Assembly: GCF_031755915.1 (NCBI RefSeq)
Contig: NC_083382.1
Location: 12,535,001-12,599,000 of the forward strand
Length of the DNA: 64,000 bases
From: Ziziphus jujuba
Taxonomy: Eukaryota > Streptophyta > Magnoliopsida > Rosales > Rhamnaceae
Reading direction: 5' to 3'
Shown here: positions 37,595 to 50,379 of the stretch, one piece after another
Numbering within the stretch: the first letter of the stretch is position 1
How the letters are laid out: every line of letters starts with the position of its first letter
Program-made: the position numbers and the translations under genes
The notes under the pieces: model-generated
Told to the model about the DNA's origin: nothing
Databases searched by the model: none
The model's input: the letters and a program-made list of their open reading frames with translations, nothing else

Positions 37595-39606
37595 TGTCAG
37601 AACGCATCTAAAATTCATCACCGGAACCCTAGACAAGTCCTGATCCCAGGGAAACACCACTGAACCTTCCAACGGAAAATCCGGTAGCATCTCCCCTAAG
37701 GGTAGGACTTACCACAAAATTCCTAGCACAAAAAACACACTCCAATAAACATCACCTTATTCCTCCCACCTTACTACAATTTGTTTCTACAAATTTGCAG
37801 CACTTCAAAATAATAACAAGGAATTAGTAAGCAATTAAACAAATATCTGTCCAACCCGTACACAGAGCATTATACAAATAAATATGAAATTAATACAATG
37901 ACAGATGAAGCAATACAAGATGGAGAGGAAAAGGGGAGGAAATGCTTCTTGGACTTTCGACACTGAACTGAGACGTCGGGCTCGCCCCGGACTATCAACT
38001 TCTACTAACCTGAACCTAGGGGAACGGAATTTAAAAACATGAGATGCTAATCATCTCAGTGAGTGACCCAATCTATTACACAATTATAATATTAATAATA
38101 TAACAGTAAAAGAAACTTAATTAATCAATACCAAACAATTAAATAAATAATTATAATAAATATTTGAAATAATGTTTTCTCTCAAAACTCTCACAATTCA
38201 CTCTGTTAGAAATGTTCCCCTTTTTAAAACATTTTACAAAACCCGCTATTTATATGCCCCAAAAACCAAGGAAACAATTAGTCAGCTAAATATCAAATAA
38301 AGTATAACAAATCAAGGATCCAAAATTTATAATGAAAATAAAATAAAAATAAAAATAAAAATAATCTTGTAACAATTACTAAATGATTGATAAATGTCAT
38401 AAACAAATACTACAAAAATATTAATGAAACTTACATTAAGACAATTCAGGAAATAATTAAAATAATTAAAATGAATTAATTAATTGAACAATTAAATGAA
38501 GGAATAATTAAACCAAATTAAAACCTCCATTTAAAATAAATGGTAAGAACATAGTAAGATCTCTTTAAAATCATCAAATCAATGTAAATAGTAAAATCAA
38601 GATAAAATGCATTGTTAAAACATTAATATAAATAGGTAATTAAAAACATAATAAAATTCCATAAAATTTGTATTGAAATCTCCAATTGAAATAAATAATA
38701 AAAACAACATTAAATACATTCTAATTTAAATATAATTTCAAAATATTTATTTTGAAAATTATGTTCCGAAAACTACTTGATGCACCCACTATATACCAGT
38801 GGCGCCAACGGTACCCAGCGTCCCGAGCACCACCAGACAGAAGGTTAAAGAGAAAAATGAGCATACGGTCGCATGGCGTCCCACCACGCCGCTGTAAACA
38901 TGCGTCCCGGCCATGGAGGGGCAGCCTACCCTCATCTGATGGCAACCACAGGACAACCCCATAATCAACTATGCGCTACTCACACCCACCTACACACTAA
39001 CCACATCCACCTGTGCGCTAATCATATCCATATATAAAGAATACCAGTACGTGTACGGTGCATCTAAAAATCATAAAACCAATATATTTATTTTCAAATC
39101 TCAAAATCTCATAAATACTACCGGGTTTATTCCATCCAATTAAACCCGTAAATTTTCCACAATTCCTTTATAATCATCGTCATAAATTCATCGCATAAAT
39201 TCATCAATTTCAAATCCATTAACTCTCAAATGCATCAATTTTCCAATCCACAATATTCATATGCGTAAGCATAATTTTTCAAAATAATAAATTAAATCAA
39301 TATTTCTTTCTCAAATATTCAAAAACCAATTTGAATCAAATATGTCATTTAAACCTCATAAAATCCACAATAATCAAAACTCACATAAATATACATTTTC
39401 AAACACATAATATATCCATCAATGAAATTAACAACAATTTAAAATAAATATTCCTTCAATTCCTCAAAATTCAAAATATAATTGAATCACATAAAAATTC
39501 CAAAATTCGTAAATCCATATAAATGCATTTTTATTGCTTGAAATAAGCACACAATAATTTCAACAATAAATGCATATAAATCCATATAAATGCATTTTTA
39601 GTTGAA
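37595..39606 (-). mobile_element. Truncated LTR of the first Ty3/gypsy family (diverged)
   Basis: Starts TGTCAGAACGCATC and aligns through the CCGGAACCCTAGACAAG motif, the conserved stem-loop (near 38040) and the GC island (38780-38950). It then fades in AT-rich DNA ending near 39606, and the promoter half is missing. A ~23 bp unit (AAATCCATATAAATGC...) is repeated near 39510 and 39577. The family assignment is safe; the right boundary is approximate. Confidence 0.8.
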
Positions 39607-39630
39607 CCATCTTCCAACTATCTGCATGGG

Positions 39631-39638
39631 GCCATGAC
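39631..39638. repeat. 8-bp target duplication, left (GCCATGAC)
   Basis: Matches GCCATGAT at 43174-43181 in seven of eight bases. Eight bases is the hAT superfamily length. Confidence 0.7.
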
Positions 39639-40202
39639 TAGACCTAGTAATTTAGGTCATGACACTGCGACACGACTCGAAAACAACACGGAATAAATGG
39701 GTTTGAGTTTATTATAAATGGTTTCGGGTCATAATCGGATCAATCCGTTTAACACGAATATTAATCGTGTTATTTTCGGGTTGACCTGTTTAACTCGAAA
39801 TCGACCTGTTACGACCCATTTATTAAACGTGTCAGTTTCAACCTGACACGATTATACACCTATTACAACCCATTTAAATTGAATTTTAAATTAATATTTT
39901 ATCACTAATATAATATTTAATAACTAAAAAATATTATAAATTAAAAATTTTATAAAAATAATTTTCTATTTCTAATTTTTTAAAAACAAAAAATACATCT
40001 TTAATAAAACAAAAACATAAAAATAAAAAAAAAAAATTTCGGGTTAATAGGTTAATTTTCGGGTTAACGAGTTAATAGGTTAGTTTTCAGGTTAATAGGT
40101 CAATTTCAGGTTAACGGGTTAATAGGTCAATACGACCCGTTAAAATAATCGTGTTAAACGGGTCGTGTCATATTAACCTGTTTATAAATAGGTCGGGTTA
40201 GT

Positions 40203-40207
40203 GTTTT
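40203..40207. repeat. Target-site duplication GTTTT, left
   Basis: Matches 43059-43063, flanking the solo LTR. Confidence 0.85.
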
Positions 40208-43058
40208 TGTTAGGACCCATCCAAAATTCCTTACCGGAACCCTAGACAAGCCCTAATCCCAGGGAAACCCTACCGGACCCTCCAATGGAAAATCCAGCAG
40301 AACCTCCCCTAAGGGTTGGACTTACCACAAATTTCCTGCACTGAAAACACACTTCTATATTTATCCCCTTATTCCTGCCACAATACTACAATTTGATTCC
40401 AAAATTTTACAGCACTTCACAGGAATAACAGTAATCTAGTGCATAAATAATACATAAGTGTCCAGAACAGTATACAGAGCTTCATGAAGTACTATTAAGC
40501 AGAGAATACAACAAGGATGAAAGAAATATTACAATTGAAATGAACGAATACAAAGGTACTTCTCGAACTAAGACAGCGACGGAGATTTGGTTCGCTCCGG
40601 ACGAACGTCTACCACCCCTTGCACCTAAGGGAACGAAATTTAAAAACTTGAGATGCTAATCATCTCAGTGAGTGACCCTATCTACTGAACACTTTGAATG
40701 TTAATAATATAACAAATAAGGGAATTTAATTTAATACCGGCAATTAAATAGATAAATAAATAATAAACAATTGAAAGTAATAATTTCTCTCAAAACCCTC
40801 ACTATTCACTCCGTTGGAAATGTTTCCTTTTTAAAACATTTTCACAAACCCGATATTCGCATTTCCCAAAAACCAAGGGATCAAATAATTTAATAAACAA
40901 TAAATAAATACCCCAAATATAAATAAAATGAAATAAAATATGATAAATAATTTTGAACACTTTGGGGTTTGAAATTTCCATCCAAAAATTTATACTTGAC
41001 GCACCACACCATATACCAATGATGCCTCCAATACCCAGCGTCCCGAGCACCAACTGGCGGGAGATTAAAGAGAGAAACTTGCATATGGCACTTCGGCGTC
41101 CCGACAATACCGCTGCTGAAACCGTCATCCCGGCCAAGGAGGGGGGCGTCTGTGGCCAATATCAAACTTGCCTGCCTTCGGTCCAATGGCAACTCACAGG
41201 AGACATAATAACTTGCGCGCTAACCACATATACACCGGAACACCAATACTGTATGAGTACGTCTAAAATAATTATTACCGTACCGATTTTCCAAAAATCA
41301 CCGTGGGAAATATACCAGTTTTCAATTCCATCATCCCACATATTTTCCTTTAACATACCCGGTACGAAACCATTGATAACAATATAAAAATATAAAAATA
41401 ATTATTCTCGCAACACAAGGTTCAACAAATAATATTCCACGGGCATAATTATAAAATTTAAACCACCAATTTAAACAAATAATTTCCTTAAAATATTTAA
41501 ACCAATTATGCTAAAAAATAATATTAAAACCACATACGATTTATCACTGAAGATACCTTGCTTGTGCGTAATAAATAAAATTAAATCACAATAATAAAAA
41601 TCGGGGTTTTTGGATAACCCAAATTCCGTTTAGCACAACAAACATACACGTACTTATAAAATAATATTTTCCATAATTATAATTAAATTTCACCACATGA
41701 GCATAATTGCAGATATCAATTAAACACCAAATGAATATAATTAATTACCCCAAAATATTTTTAAAGGTGGGTCACTCACCTTAAGCACGTATATCAGCTA
41801 AGATCCTCCGAAGGATCAACTCCACTACCCACACGTGCACCTAAAACATCCACAGTACACCAACCAAATATATTAATATTTTAATCGGGTAACTCCCAAA
41901 TGGGTACCCGGGGAGCGAACACAAACGATAACTAAAATTGACGAGTAATATACTGAATTGAAGCTTGAGTGACGAGGATTACAAATCCGGTCTCACTTCC
42001 CAGAGATCGGACCCGAGGTGGCCGGAATTTCTCCGGAAAGCTTTTGGGATTCAACTCTTCGATTCTCCCAAACCATCGCAAATTGGAGGAAAAGGACACC
42101 GGATTTGAATTCAGGAGGTCGAAATTAGTGGAGAGGGACCGGAAACAGGACTGAGTACTCGCCGAAACAGGGAGTTCTCCGGTAAGCCGTCACGGTCACC
42201 GGAAACCGTTGCCGCCGCCGGCGCGTGCGGCGGTTGATGGCCGTGATTTTTGGAGGTTTTGTAGGTTGAAGGGAGAAGGTTCCAACAGTACCGGCGGTGA
42301 CAAGAACGGAGGCCGGAATGTGGAGATCTCGGCGGTTGAAGGATTCGGCGCCGTCGCCGAAAAAAGCCTCAATCTGGGCGCGTCGCTGTTCGGTTGGCCG
42401 TGAAATTTTGGGTTTTGGCCGGAATGAGGAGGCGCTCCCATCTGGCTGGCGCGTGTAGCAAGAATCGGCCGGAAAATTTGACATCCCCAGCGGCCGGTCG
42501 TTTCTCTCTCTCCCTCTCTCTCTCCTCTCTCTCCCTCTCTCTCTCCTCTCTCTCTCTTTCTCTCTCCTCCCCGTTGTTTTTGCCAAATAAAAGCCACCGT
42601 GGGTGACACTGTTCACCCACGTGGACCAATCAGGTGTCGACATGTGGTGTTACTGTGCACTGAAGCCAGATATAATAAAATATTACAGTATCCGGCGAAC
42701 TTCACACGTCCATAACTTTTTAACCAGATGTCCAATTTAAGCATGCCGCTAGTCTATGAACTCGTATCGACGAGTACTTTATAGCCATACAAAAGTCAAA
42801 ACAAAATTATACAACGATAAAAAGTCAACTCCTGGCACCTCTTGGACAATTTGCACCTCAACTTGTTTTGCCCATAACTTTCAAACCGTAGCTCCGTTTT
42901 CGACGTGCTACTAGTCTACGAACTCAGGGCATCATGCACTTCACCACGGTACCATGGTAAACTAGAAATTTCAACTGGAACAAAAAGTCAACTTTTGACC
43001 CACTCGATCAACGGTCAACGTGCACGAATTCCGATGTGGTTTGGGACGGGGTGTTACA
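40208..43058 (-). mobile_element. Solo LTR, first family, diverged (2851 bp)
   Basis: Starts TGTTAGGACCC, ends GGGGTGTTACA, and is flanked by GTTTT on both sides with no internal domain. This is the product of recombination between the two LTRs of a former full element. It keeps the stem-loop (near 40650), GC island (41010-41200), 61-nt mini-exon (41780-41840), CT-rich tract (42500-42570) and promoter-like block (42588-42632). It is much older than the array LTRs by divergence. Confidence 0.93.
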
Positions 43059-43063
43059 GTTTT
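43059..43063. repeat. Target-site duplication GTTTT, right
   Basis: Matches 40203-40207. Confidence 0.85.
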
Positions 43064-43173
43064 GGGTATCTGACACGATTAATAAATGGGTCATATTCGG
43101 GTTAGGTATTTTTAATACGATTATTAAACGGGTTGACACGAACACGACCCACGAACACGAATTGCCAGGTCTA

Positions 43174-43181
43174 GCCATGAT
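43174..43181. repeat. 8-bp target duplication, right (GCCATGAT)
   Basis: Pairs with 39631-39638, one mismatch. Confidence 0.7.
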
Positions 43182-43607
43182 AATAACAGTTTCACCGCGT
43201 GTTTGGCTTTCACAATAAAAAACAATTAATTAATATTTTTTGATGCTTTAGATGAGGATCCCTATTTATGATCATTACTTATTTCAGAAAACAATAGAAT
43301 ACAACGGTATAGAACAATTCATTACTAAAGTGTAGAATGAATTAAAAATTTTAAATTACAAAAATTATATTATAACCATATAACTCATATGTACTTACAT
43401 TGCACTTTGATCATTGGATAATCACTATTAAAAAAAAAAAATTTCTCTTTTCGCAGTATTTTAAAGTGTATTTTAGACCATTTATTTGAAATCACAACTT
43501 ATAAATTTACCATAAAAATAAATCACAATGTATGATTCTTTTTTTTTTTTGATAAATATGAATTAATATTTAACTACATATTTATTTATGGTTAAAGAAC
43601 TTTTACA
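43182..43607. other. AT-rich spacer, nothing recognised
   Basis: No ORF of note and no repeat boundary seen; several A- and T-runs. Confidence 0.5.
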
Positions 43608-43950
43608 TTATATTCGGATTGAGAGAATAGGAAGGAAAGTAAACTGATTCTTTTATTTTAATAAGTCCATTTTCCAACTAAAATTGAGAGGAAAAGGAAG
43701 GAAAGGAGAACACTTTAATTATTTTTTTTCAATATTTCAAAATTATCCATATTTTTATTATTATTAAATTGACTTGGTAGAGATGTAAATAATTTATTTG
43801 TGAAACATTTGCTTCCCTTTCCATTTACTAATTATTCAAACAACTATTATTAGTCAATATTAACATTTCTTTTCTTTTCCTTTCCTCTCTTCATAAACTT
43901 ATTATTATTATTATTTTTTTCCTTTTCCTCCCTTCAATCCAAACGGAGTG
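43608..43950. mobile_element. Candidate fold-back element (MITE-like)
   Basis: Left end TATTCGGATTGAGAG with GGAAGGAAAG. Right end CCTCCCTTCAATCCAAACG, whose reverse complement is CGTTTGGATTGAAGGGAGG. The arms form an imperfect terminal inverted repeat around ~340 bp of AT-rich DNA with further purine/pyrimidine complementarity. No clear target duplication, so the class is open. Confidence 0.4.
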
Positions 43951-44014
43951 TTATAGTAATGTGATGAAACTGAAATTTTTTTTTTTAATGTGGTTTTTGT
44001 ATTATACTTGTATT

Positions 44015-44528
44015 TTTCAAACTATAGTTATATAAGATCCTTAATCTATAATATAAATGACATGTACTCTCAAACTATGGTTACATAATATCCATGTATT
44101 TTTCAAACTATGGTTATATTTTTAATGTGGTTTTTGTATTACATGGTTATATAATATCCTTAGTCTACAATATAAATGAGAAGTGCTCTCAACTTTTTGT
44201 CATATTTTACCATTCAAAATGGTCAAAAACAGCTGCATCTTGTCCCTTTTTTTCAAATTCTTTTATTTAATCCATTAAACAACGCCGTTTTATTGTTTAT
44301 ATGCCCAAATCTACCTTTTTGGTTTTCTTTCTACAATAATATGCCAAGGATTAAATAGATTTTTCAATTCTATTAAATACAAAAATATTGGATAATTTTG
44401 GGATATTTATTGATAATGATAAGATCGCTTTGGATGTTGAGGTCCTTTCCGGATATCCAAAAAGGTTCTATTTGGGAACAGATTTACCAAATTTTCTATA
44501 AAAAATCTGACAGAACATTTCTATAATT
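44015..44528. repeat. ~490 bp repeat, copy 2
   Basis: Direct repeat of 36870-37358, lacking the hAT-like insertion. After CTATAAT it continues into TTAAATATAACCCC, which may be the uninterrupted sequence at the 37359 insertion point. Confidence 0.75.
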
Positions 44529-45334
44529 TAAATATAACCCCAATTGTACCTATGGTTAAAAACATGTTTAATGACACCAACACCATCCTTGGCCACTACA
44601 ACTCTAAATATGTGCATATATATATATATATATATACATATATTTTCCAAATGTCATAAGTAATGGATCTTATACCTGATCATCACAAACAAAGAAAAGA
44701 TAAGAAATATAGGACCCATTTCGTACACTGGATATGATTGGAATTGGGATTAGATGGGATAAAAAGTAATTCAATATTGTATTTGATGTCAATAGGACAG
44801 TGTTATTTTTTTATATATAAATAATTATTAAATAATAAAACTTATGATTTTTGAATTAAACAAAATGATTTAAATTAGATAAGTCTTTTTTCTAACAATT
44901 TTTTAAATTCTTTATTTAATTAATATATTTTCTCTATACTTTTATATAAACCCTTCATTTATCAAATAATAATAAAATAAAAAAAATCACAAAGGCAATG
45001 TATTTTAAGTTCTTATAACCAATTAAAAATAAAAAATAATAAAAAAATAAAAATGAAAAAGAATGAAATTAAAAAACAAAATAAAGAATGTGATAAAAAA
45101 AAGGAAAAGAATTAAATTAGAAAAAAAGCATGGAATAAAAGAAAAGAAAAATATAATAAAGAATCAAATTAAAAAATGATAAAATAATGACAGAAGAAAT
45201 TAAAAAAAAAAAAAAACCAAAAATGTTATTTTCAACCTTTTAAACACACTACATTGGGCTTTTCCATTTGGGCAAGACTAAATAATCCCCAGCCATCACA
45301 TGGGATTATATGATTATTTTGCACTTCCGGATTT
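44529..45334. other. AT-rich spacer with (TA)n microsatellite
   Basis: A (TA)n run near 44615-44640 and long A-rich stretches (44980-45215). Near 44727-44760 there is a GATTGGAATTGGGATTAG arm that has an inverted partner across the next solo LTR. No gene seen. Confidence 0.6.
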
Positions 45335-45339
45335 GCTAA
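45335..45339. repeat. Target-site duplication GCTAA, left
   Basis: Matches 48731-48735. Confidence 0.88.
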
Positions 45340-48300
45340 TGTAACACCCCATCTTGAACAACATCGAAATTTTCTTCACGTTGACCGAGGTTGATCGGGT
45401 TTGATCGCCGTTGACCGATAGGGGTCAAAATTTGACTTTTTTTCCGGATGAAATTTCTCTTTGACTGGAGTATCGTTGCAAAGTATGCATCGATCCAAGT
45501 CCATAAACTAGTAGCACATTGAAAACGGAGCTACCGTTTGAAAGTTACGAGCAAAACAAGTTGAGGTCCAAACTGTCCACGGGGTGTCGGAGTTGACTTT
45601 TTGTTTGTGCAAAATTGAGCTTTGAATCATGCACGGTTGTGAAGTACTCGTTGATACGAGTTCATAGACTAGCGGCACGCCCGAAACAGATATGTGGTTT
45701 ACAAATTGTGGATCTATAAAGTTTTTTTTTTAAATACTATATTATTTTAATATTATTTCATATATATATTTATTTATTTTTATTTTCTTTTTCTTTTTTT
45801 TTCTTTTTTTCCTCTCCCCCCACGTGGGAAAATTCCCCCACGGGCTTCTTCTTCCTTTCTTCTTCTTCTTCCTTCTTCTCCTTCTCTCTTCATTTCTCCT
45901 TCTTGTCAATCTCTATCTCTCTCCCTGCTGCATCTTTTCCAGCCATCGGACGGCCACACGCGTTGGCCACCGGTGAAGCCCAGCCATCGGTGAGTTCAGC
46001 TGCCAAGTTGGGCAATTGGCCGACCGGTGATGCGCCCAAATCGGCGGCTGAAGCCGACAGCAGTCCATTTTGATTTTTCGGCAATTTTGTTGTTTTCCAG
46101 CCAACCTAGCCCGATTTCATACCCTACTTCTCCTATTTTGGACCTCTTGAGCTCGATTTTGAGGTCCATTCAGCTCAATTCCTTGCCGTTTGGGAGACAC
46201 GACAAGTTGAAGTTCAGCCGAAAACTTCCGTCCACTTTCCGGCCACCTGCGGTCGAGTTTAGTCCAACGGAGATCGGTAACGTATTCCTCGTCCCCTTAG
46301 CTTTCCGTTGATACCTTATTTGTAAATTTTGGTTAACGTTTGTGTTAAATCCTTTGGATAACTGTGTATAATTTATCCGATTAAAATATTATTTTAATCC
46401 GTTTGTGTATTATTGATGCTTTAGGAGCATGTGTGAATTACGGAATTGATCCTATGGAGGATTTTGGTATAGTTGCATGCCCGAGGTAAGTGATCCACCT
46501 TCAAAATTATTTTGGATTGGTAAATTGTATATATTTTGTGTTGATTATATATTTGGAAATTTTATTTCATGTATTAATTGTTTAGTAAATTTCTAATTGA
46601 AATTTTATGCCAAAATTGAAGGAAATTAAATTATTTGTGTATTATAAATATTTTGGGTTTTAAGAATTTTCTTGAATTTGAGGTTTAATTTAATAATTAT
46701 TGAATTTTGTTGTTGGAATATTTTATAATTAGATATTTGAAAAATATGTTTTACGTATTTGATATTAAGAGAATTTCCATCTAAATTATATTGCCAATGT
46801 ATGTTGTTTTAATATATGTTTGGGTGCCAAAAATATATTTGGGAATTAAAAGAAATTGTGATTTCAATTTCCTTTTATAATTGTTATGTTTATCATGTGA
46901 TTTAATTATATTTTGAAATTTGAGGAATTGAAGGAATATTTATTTTAAATTATTGTTGATTTCATTGATGGATTTGAAATTGATGGAATTTATATCGATG
47001 GATTTATGCTGGTGATATTAAAGAAAAATGTGGGAATGTGAATTTGAAAAATGGTATAATTTCCACGGTGAATTTTGGAAAAATTGGGTATTTTAATAAT
47101 AAATTTGGTTATTTGTTTTAGCTCACTCATACAGTACTGGTGTTCTGTACTGTATATGTGGATGAGCGCGCAAATTATAATATTTTCCGTGAGTTGCCAT
47201 CGGACCGAGGGTAGGCAAGTTCTATATGATGCACATAAGCCGCCTCCTTCCATGGCCGGGATGACAGTTTAAGCAGCGGCGCTGTCGGAACGCCGAAGCG
47301 ACCGTATGCAAGTTTCTCTCTTTAACCTCCCGCCAGATTGTGCTTAGGACGCTGGATATCATAGGGCATCACTGGTATATAGTGTGGTGCGTTAAGTTAT
47401 TTTCTCAATACGAATTTCAACCCAAGATGCTTTAAAATCGTATTTAAAATTAAACATATTTAATTTTGTTCTATTGTTTATTTCAAAACTAATAGTTTCT
47501 AAAATGTATTTATTCATGTTTTTATCAATTATTTTAAATTGGTGTTTTAGAATTTTATCTTACCATGCTGATATTATTTATTTAAATTTTGAGATTTTAA
47601 CATGAATTTTATTGTATTCTTTTATCTATTTCAAGTTGAAGTTTAAAATTAGTTAAAAAAATTTCTTTGATTAATCCATGGATTTAATTAATAAATTTTA
47701 TAATTTATATTTTGAGTTTATTTTTGTTTTATGTCAAATTTCTTTAATACAAGTTTATTTATGATTTTATTTTATTTCATCTTATAATATCTTATTCTAA
47801 ATTTAATTATTGGATTTTTAAAATGTTTTCAATGTATATATAGAGTTCTAAATTAATATTTGTATTTATATGTATTCTAAATTATTGCATTTCGTTTAAT
47901 TTGATATTTCCTTGATTATTTTTACTGTAAATTTTATTGTGATTTTACTTATTTTATTTATGACAATTTGTGTACAATTTAATCATTGTTATTAAAATTA
48001 TTCTTGTTTCTTATTATACATTCTAGGTCTTTTATTTAATGTATTTTATTTACAATTTATTTAATTAGTTATTTCTTGTTTTTTGGGGTGCAATTATTGG
48101 GTTTTGTGAAAATATTTTAAAAGGGGAACTTTTCAAACTGAGTGAACAGTGAGGGTTTTGAGAGAAAGCAATATTTCAACTACTTATTATTTATTTGATT
48201 ATTTATTATTATTATTATATTATTATTATTATGATTGTTTCGTAGTTAGGGTCACTCACTGAGATGATTAGCATCTCATGTTTTTAAATTCCGTTCCCCT

Positions 48301-48730
48301 AGACCCAGGTTAGTAGACGCTGATCATCCGGAGGCGAGTTTGATGTCTTGTTCGTTGCTGAAAGTTCAAGGAGCCTTACTTATTTTTCTTCACTATCTTG
48401 TATTATTTCTTTTATCCTTGGTTGTATAAATTTCATATTTAATTATATCTCGATAAAACTCTGTATACTATCTTGGACATTTATTTATTAATTATGCACT
48501 GATTTCCTGTTATTTATTGAAGTGCTGCAAATTTGTGGGATTAAATTGTAATAAAGTGGAGGAATAAGGTGGTATATATATAGAAGTGTGTTTTCAGTGC
48601 AGAGAATTTGTAGTAAGTCCAACCTTTAGAGGAGGTTCTGCTGGATTTTTCATTAGAAGGTCTGGTAGGGTTTCCCTGGGATCAGGGCTTGTCTAGGGTT
48701 CCGGTGAGGGATCTTGGACGGGTTCTGACA
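45340..48730 (+). mobile_element. Solo LTR, first family, plus orientation (3391 bp)
   Basis: Starts TGTAACACCCC, ends GGTTCTGACA, and is flanked by GCTAA. In its sense direction it has W-box-like TTGACC motifs (45380-45430), CCCACGTGGG G-box (45821-45830), CT-rich tract (45840-45930), a candidate intron (46277-46424), mini-exon (46425-46485, donor GTAAGT), GC island (47130-47390) and stem-loop (near 48260). It is the longest LTR of the family here because its AT-rich half is expanded. Confidence 0.93.
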
Positions 48731-48735
48731 GCTAA
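48731..48735. repeat. Target-site duplication GCTAA, right
   Basis: Matches 45335-45339. Confidence 0.88.
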
Positions 48736-48891
48736 TCCCATTAGTAGTTCTTGTCAAATGTGTGATAGGGATTATTTTAACCCAATCCCAATTCCAATCC
48801 CATATGCTAAACACACTTACAAGGTTATACACATCACGGTTAGTCCATCAAAACAGTTTTAGGAATACAATTATTTGATGCAATGGAAGGG

Positions 48892-48918
48892 GATATATAT
48901 ATATATATATATATATAT
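48892..48918. repeat. (AT)n microsatellite
   Basis: Uninterrupted AT dinucleotide run of about 13 units. Confidence 0.9.
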
Positions 48919-49402
48919 GTTTTACTACAAGTCCATAGAATAGCAAAGAAATGTATTCATAGGTAGCGGATGAAAACATTTCCTATAATGTTATGTTATT
49001 CTGGATGTTCATGATCAGATCAACCTTTCCTTTTTGGTCTTGTAAACGTAGTTTGGTCAAAACTATGGAGCTTCACATGCTCAAGGACTACTATTGAAAA
49101 GGTAATTTTCATTTTATGTTTTTATCTGTCATGGTTTATACAATTGTTCTTATTGTTTAATTTTTCTTTTGTTTTTTTGGTATGAGTCATTAGATATAGA
49201 TGCTAAATCATTATAAGTTGCAGGATTATCTAACAGCATTCCTTGCAGAGGTGAACATAGATATTGTTAGGTACGACTAAATTTGGGAAGACTTGGCTCA
49301 TTTTTGAAGACTCGTTATGTCTTCTTATTTTGATTTATTTCCTCAATATGCATAACATTATATGAATGTATGGATAACTCAAGTTTTTGATATGATCTCA
49401 AC

Positions 49403-49795
49403 AAGGTGATGGCAAAAACTTTGACCTTCCTGTGAAAGAGAAAAGTGATATCTTTATTCTGTACTATAATGTATACTAGTGGAGCAAATGGTGACCCCAA
49501 GGGAGTAGTGATATCAAAAGAAAGCACTCTTTGTCTTTTGACTGGAGTTCAGCGTTTTCTGGATAGTGTAAAGAAAAGGTAATTTCCTTCTTTTCAATAA
49601 TCACATTTTTGTATGAAATGCAAATTAACTACTAAATAACTTAGTTTAAGACTTCATAGCTTCATTTGTTGAATTTATTAATTTCTTTTAGTTCAAGGAT
49701 ACTGACTTTCCAAACATACTTTTCCCACAGTTGCATGAGAAGGACGTATATATCTCATATCCACCTCTTGGGCATATTATCCCCATGTGTACTGT
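49403..49795 (+). pseudogene. Long-chain acyl-CoA synthetase fragment (two exons)
   Basis: Exon 49403-49578 encodes GDGKNFDLPVKEKSDI and then, after a short frame-breaking insertion, CTIMYTSGANGDPKGVVIS and GVQRFLDSVKKR. This is the AMP/ATP-binding P-loop region of plant LACS enzymes, which activate fatty acids with ATP and CoA. The usual TSGTTG motif is altered to TSGANG. The exon ends AAAAG before GTAATT. After a 152 bp intron ending CCACAG, exon 49731-49795 gives LHEKDVYISYPPLGH, the next LACS motif, and then decays into a stop. Upstream and downstream exons were not found. It is therefore a truncated gene remnant with its introns, not a retrocopy. Confidence 0.75.
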
Positions 49796-49799
49796 ATAA

Positions 49800-50339
49800 A
49801 TAATGAATAGCAATCAATATCCAATTCTTCTTTGATATTTCAAATCCCATTTTATTTATCATCAGAGGCAATCTTTTCTCAATTCCTTCTTGCTTTAACA
49901 TGATGTTACAATCTCTATTGCATTGTTCAGAAACATGTGCTGAAATGTAATATTCTGGATGCCATGTTCTATATGGACTTGTCTCAGTGTTGGTTACATC
50001 TTTAAGATACTTTGTCTCTTATGGTTTGCCACCAGTATATTCGATGTAGTTGGTTTTTAAGTTTTATACGTCGCTTGAAAGTTGCTGCCATTATTAATAA
50101 GTGGTTTAGCATGCCTTTGCTGGTATCTTATCAATTAATTGTTAACGTAAGACAAGATGCCTCCTTTAAAGGGGAAAAAAGACCCCCAAAAAAAAGAAAA
50201 GTTTAGGTTGATGAATGGTTAAAGTGAAAATTTGCTAAAAATACTTGAATTCATAGTGATGTCTAAACCATAATGATTGAAATAACTAAACTCATTATGA
50301 AAGGTTTAGGAACTGCATAAATGGACCTATATCATCATA

Positions 50340-50379
<40 letters not shown>

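Larger units (their letters stand above)
39639..43173. mobile_element. Non-autonomous hAT-like DNA element with nested solo LTR
   Basis: The left end reads TAGACCTAGTAATTT; the right end, reversed, reads TAGACCTGGCAATTC. Subterminal regions are full of short motifs on both strands such as GGGTTAATAGGT, CGACCCGTT and ACGGGTCGTGTC, typical of transposase-binding clusters. Without the solo LTR (40208-43058) and one copy of its duplication the element is ~680 bp with no ORF. Termini, 8-bp duplication and subterminal repeats fit hAT; no transposase is present to confirm. Confidence 0.7.
44720..48815. mobile_element. Candidate inverted-repeat DNA element split by a solo LTR
   Basis: ATGATTGGAATTGGGATTAG at ~44732 faces CCCAATCCCAATTCCAATCC at ~48780 in inverted orientation. 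Removing the solo LTR leaves ~700 bp between the arms with no ORF. Such arms are common ends of plant MITEs. No target duplication was established. Confidence 0.35.
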
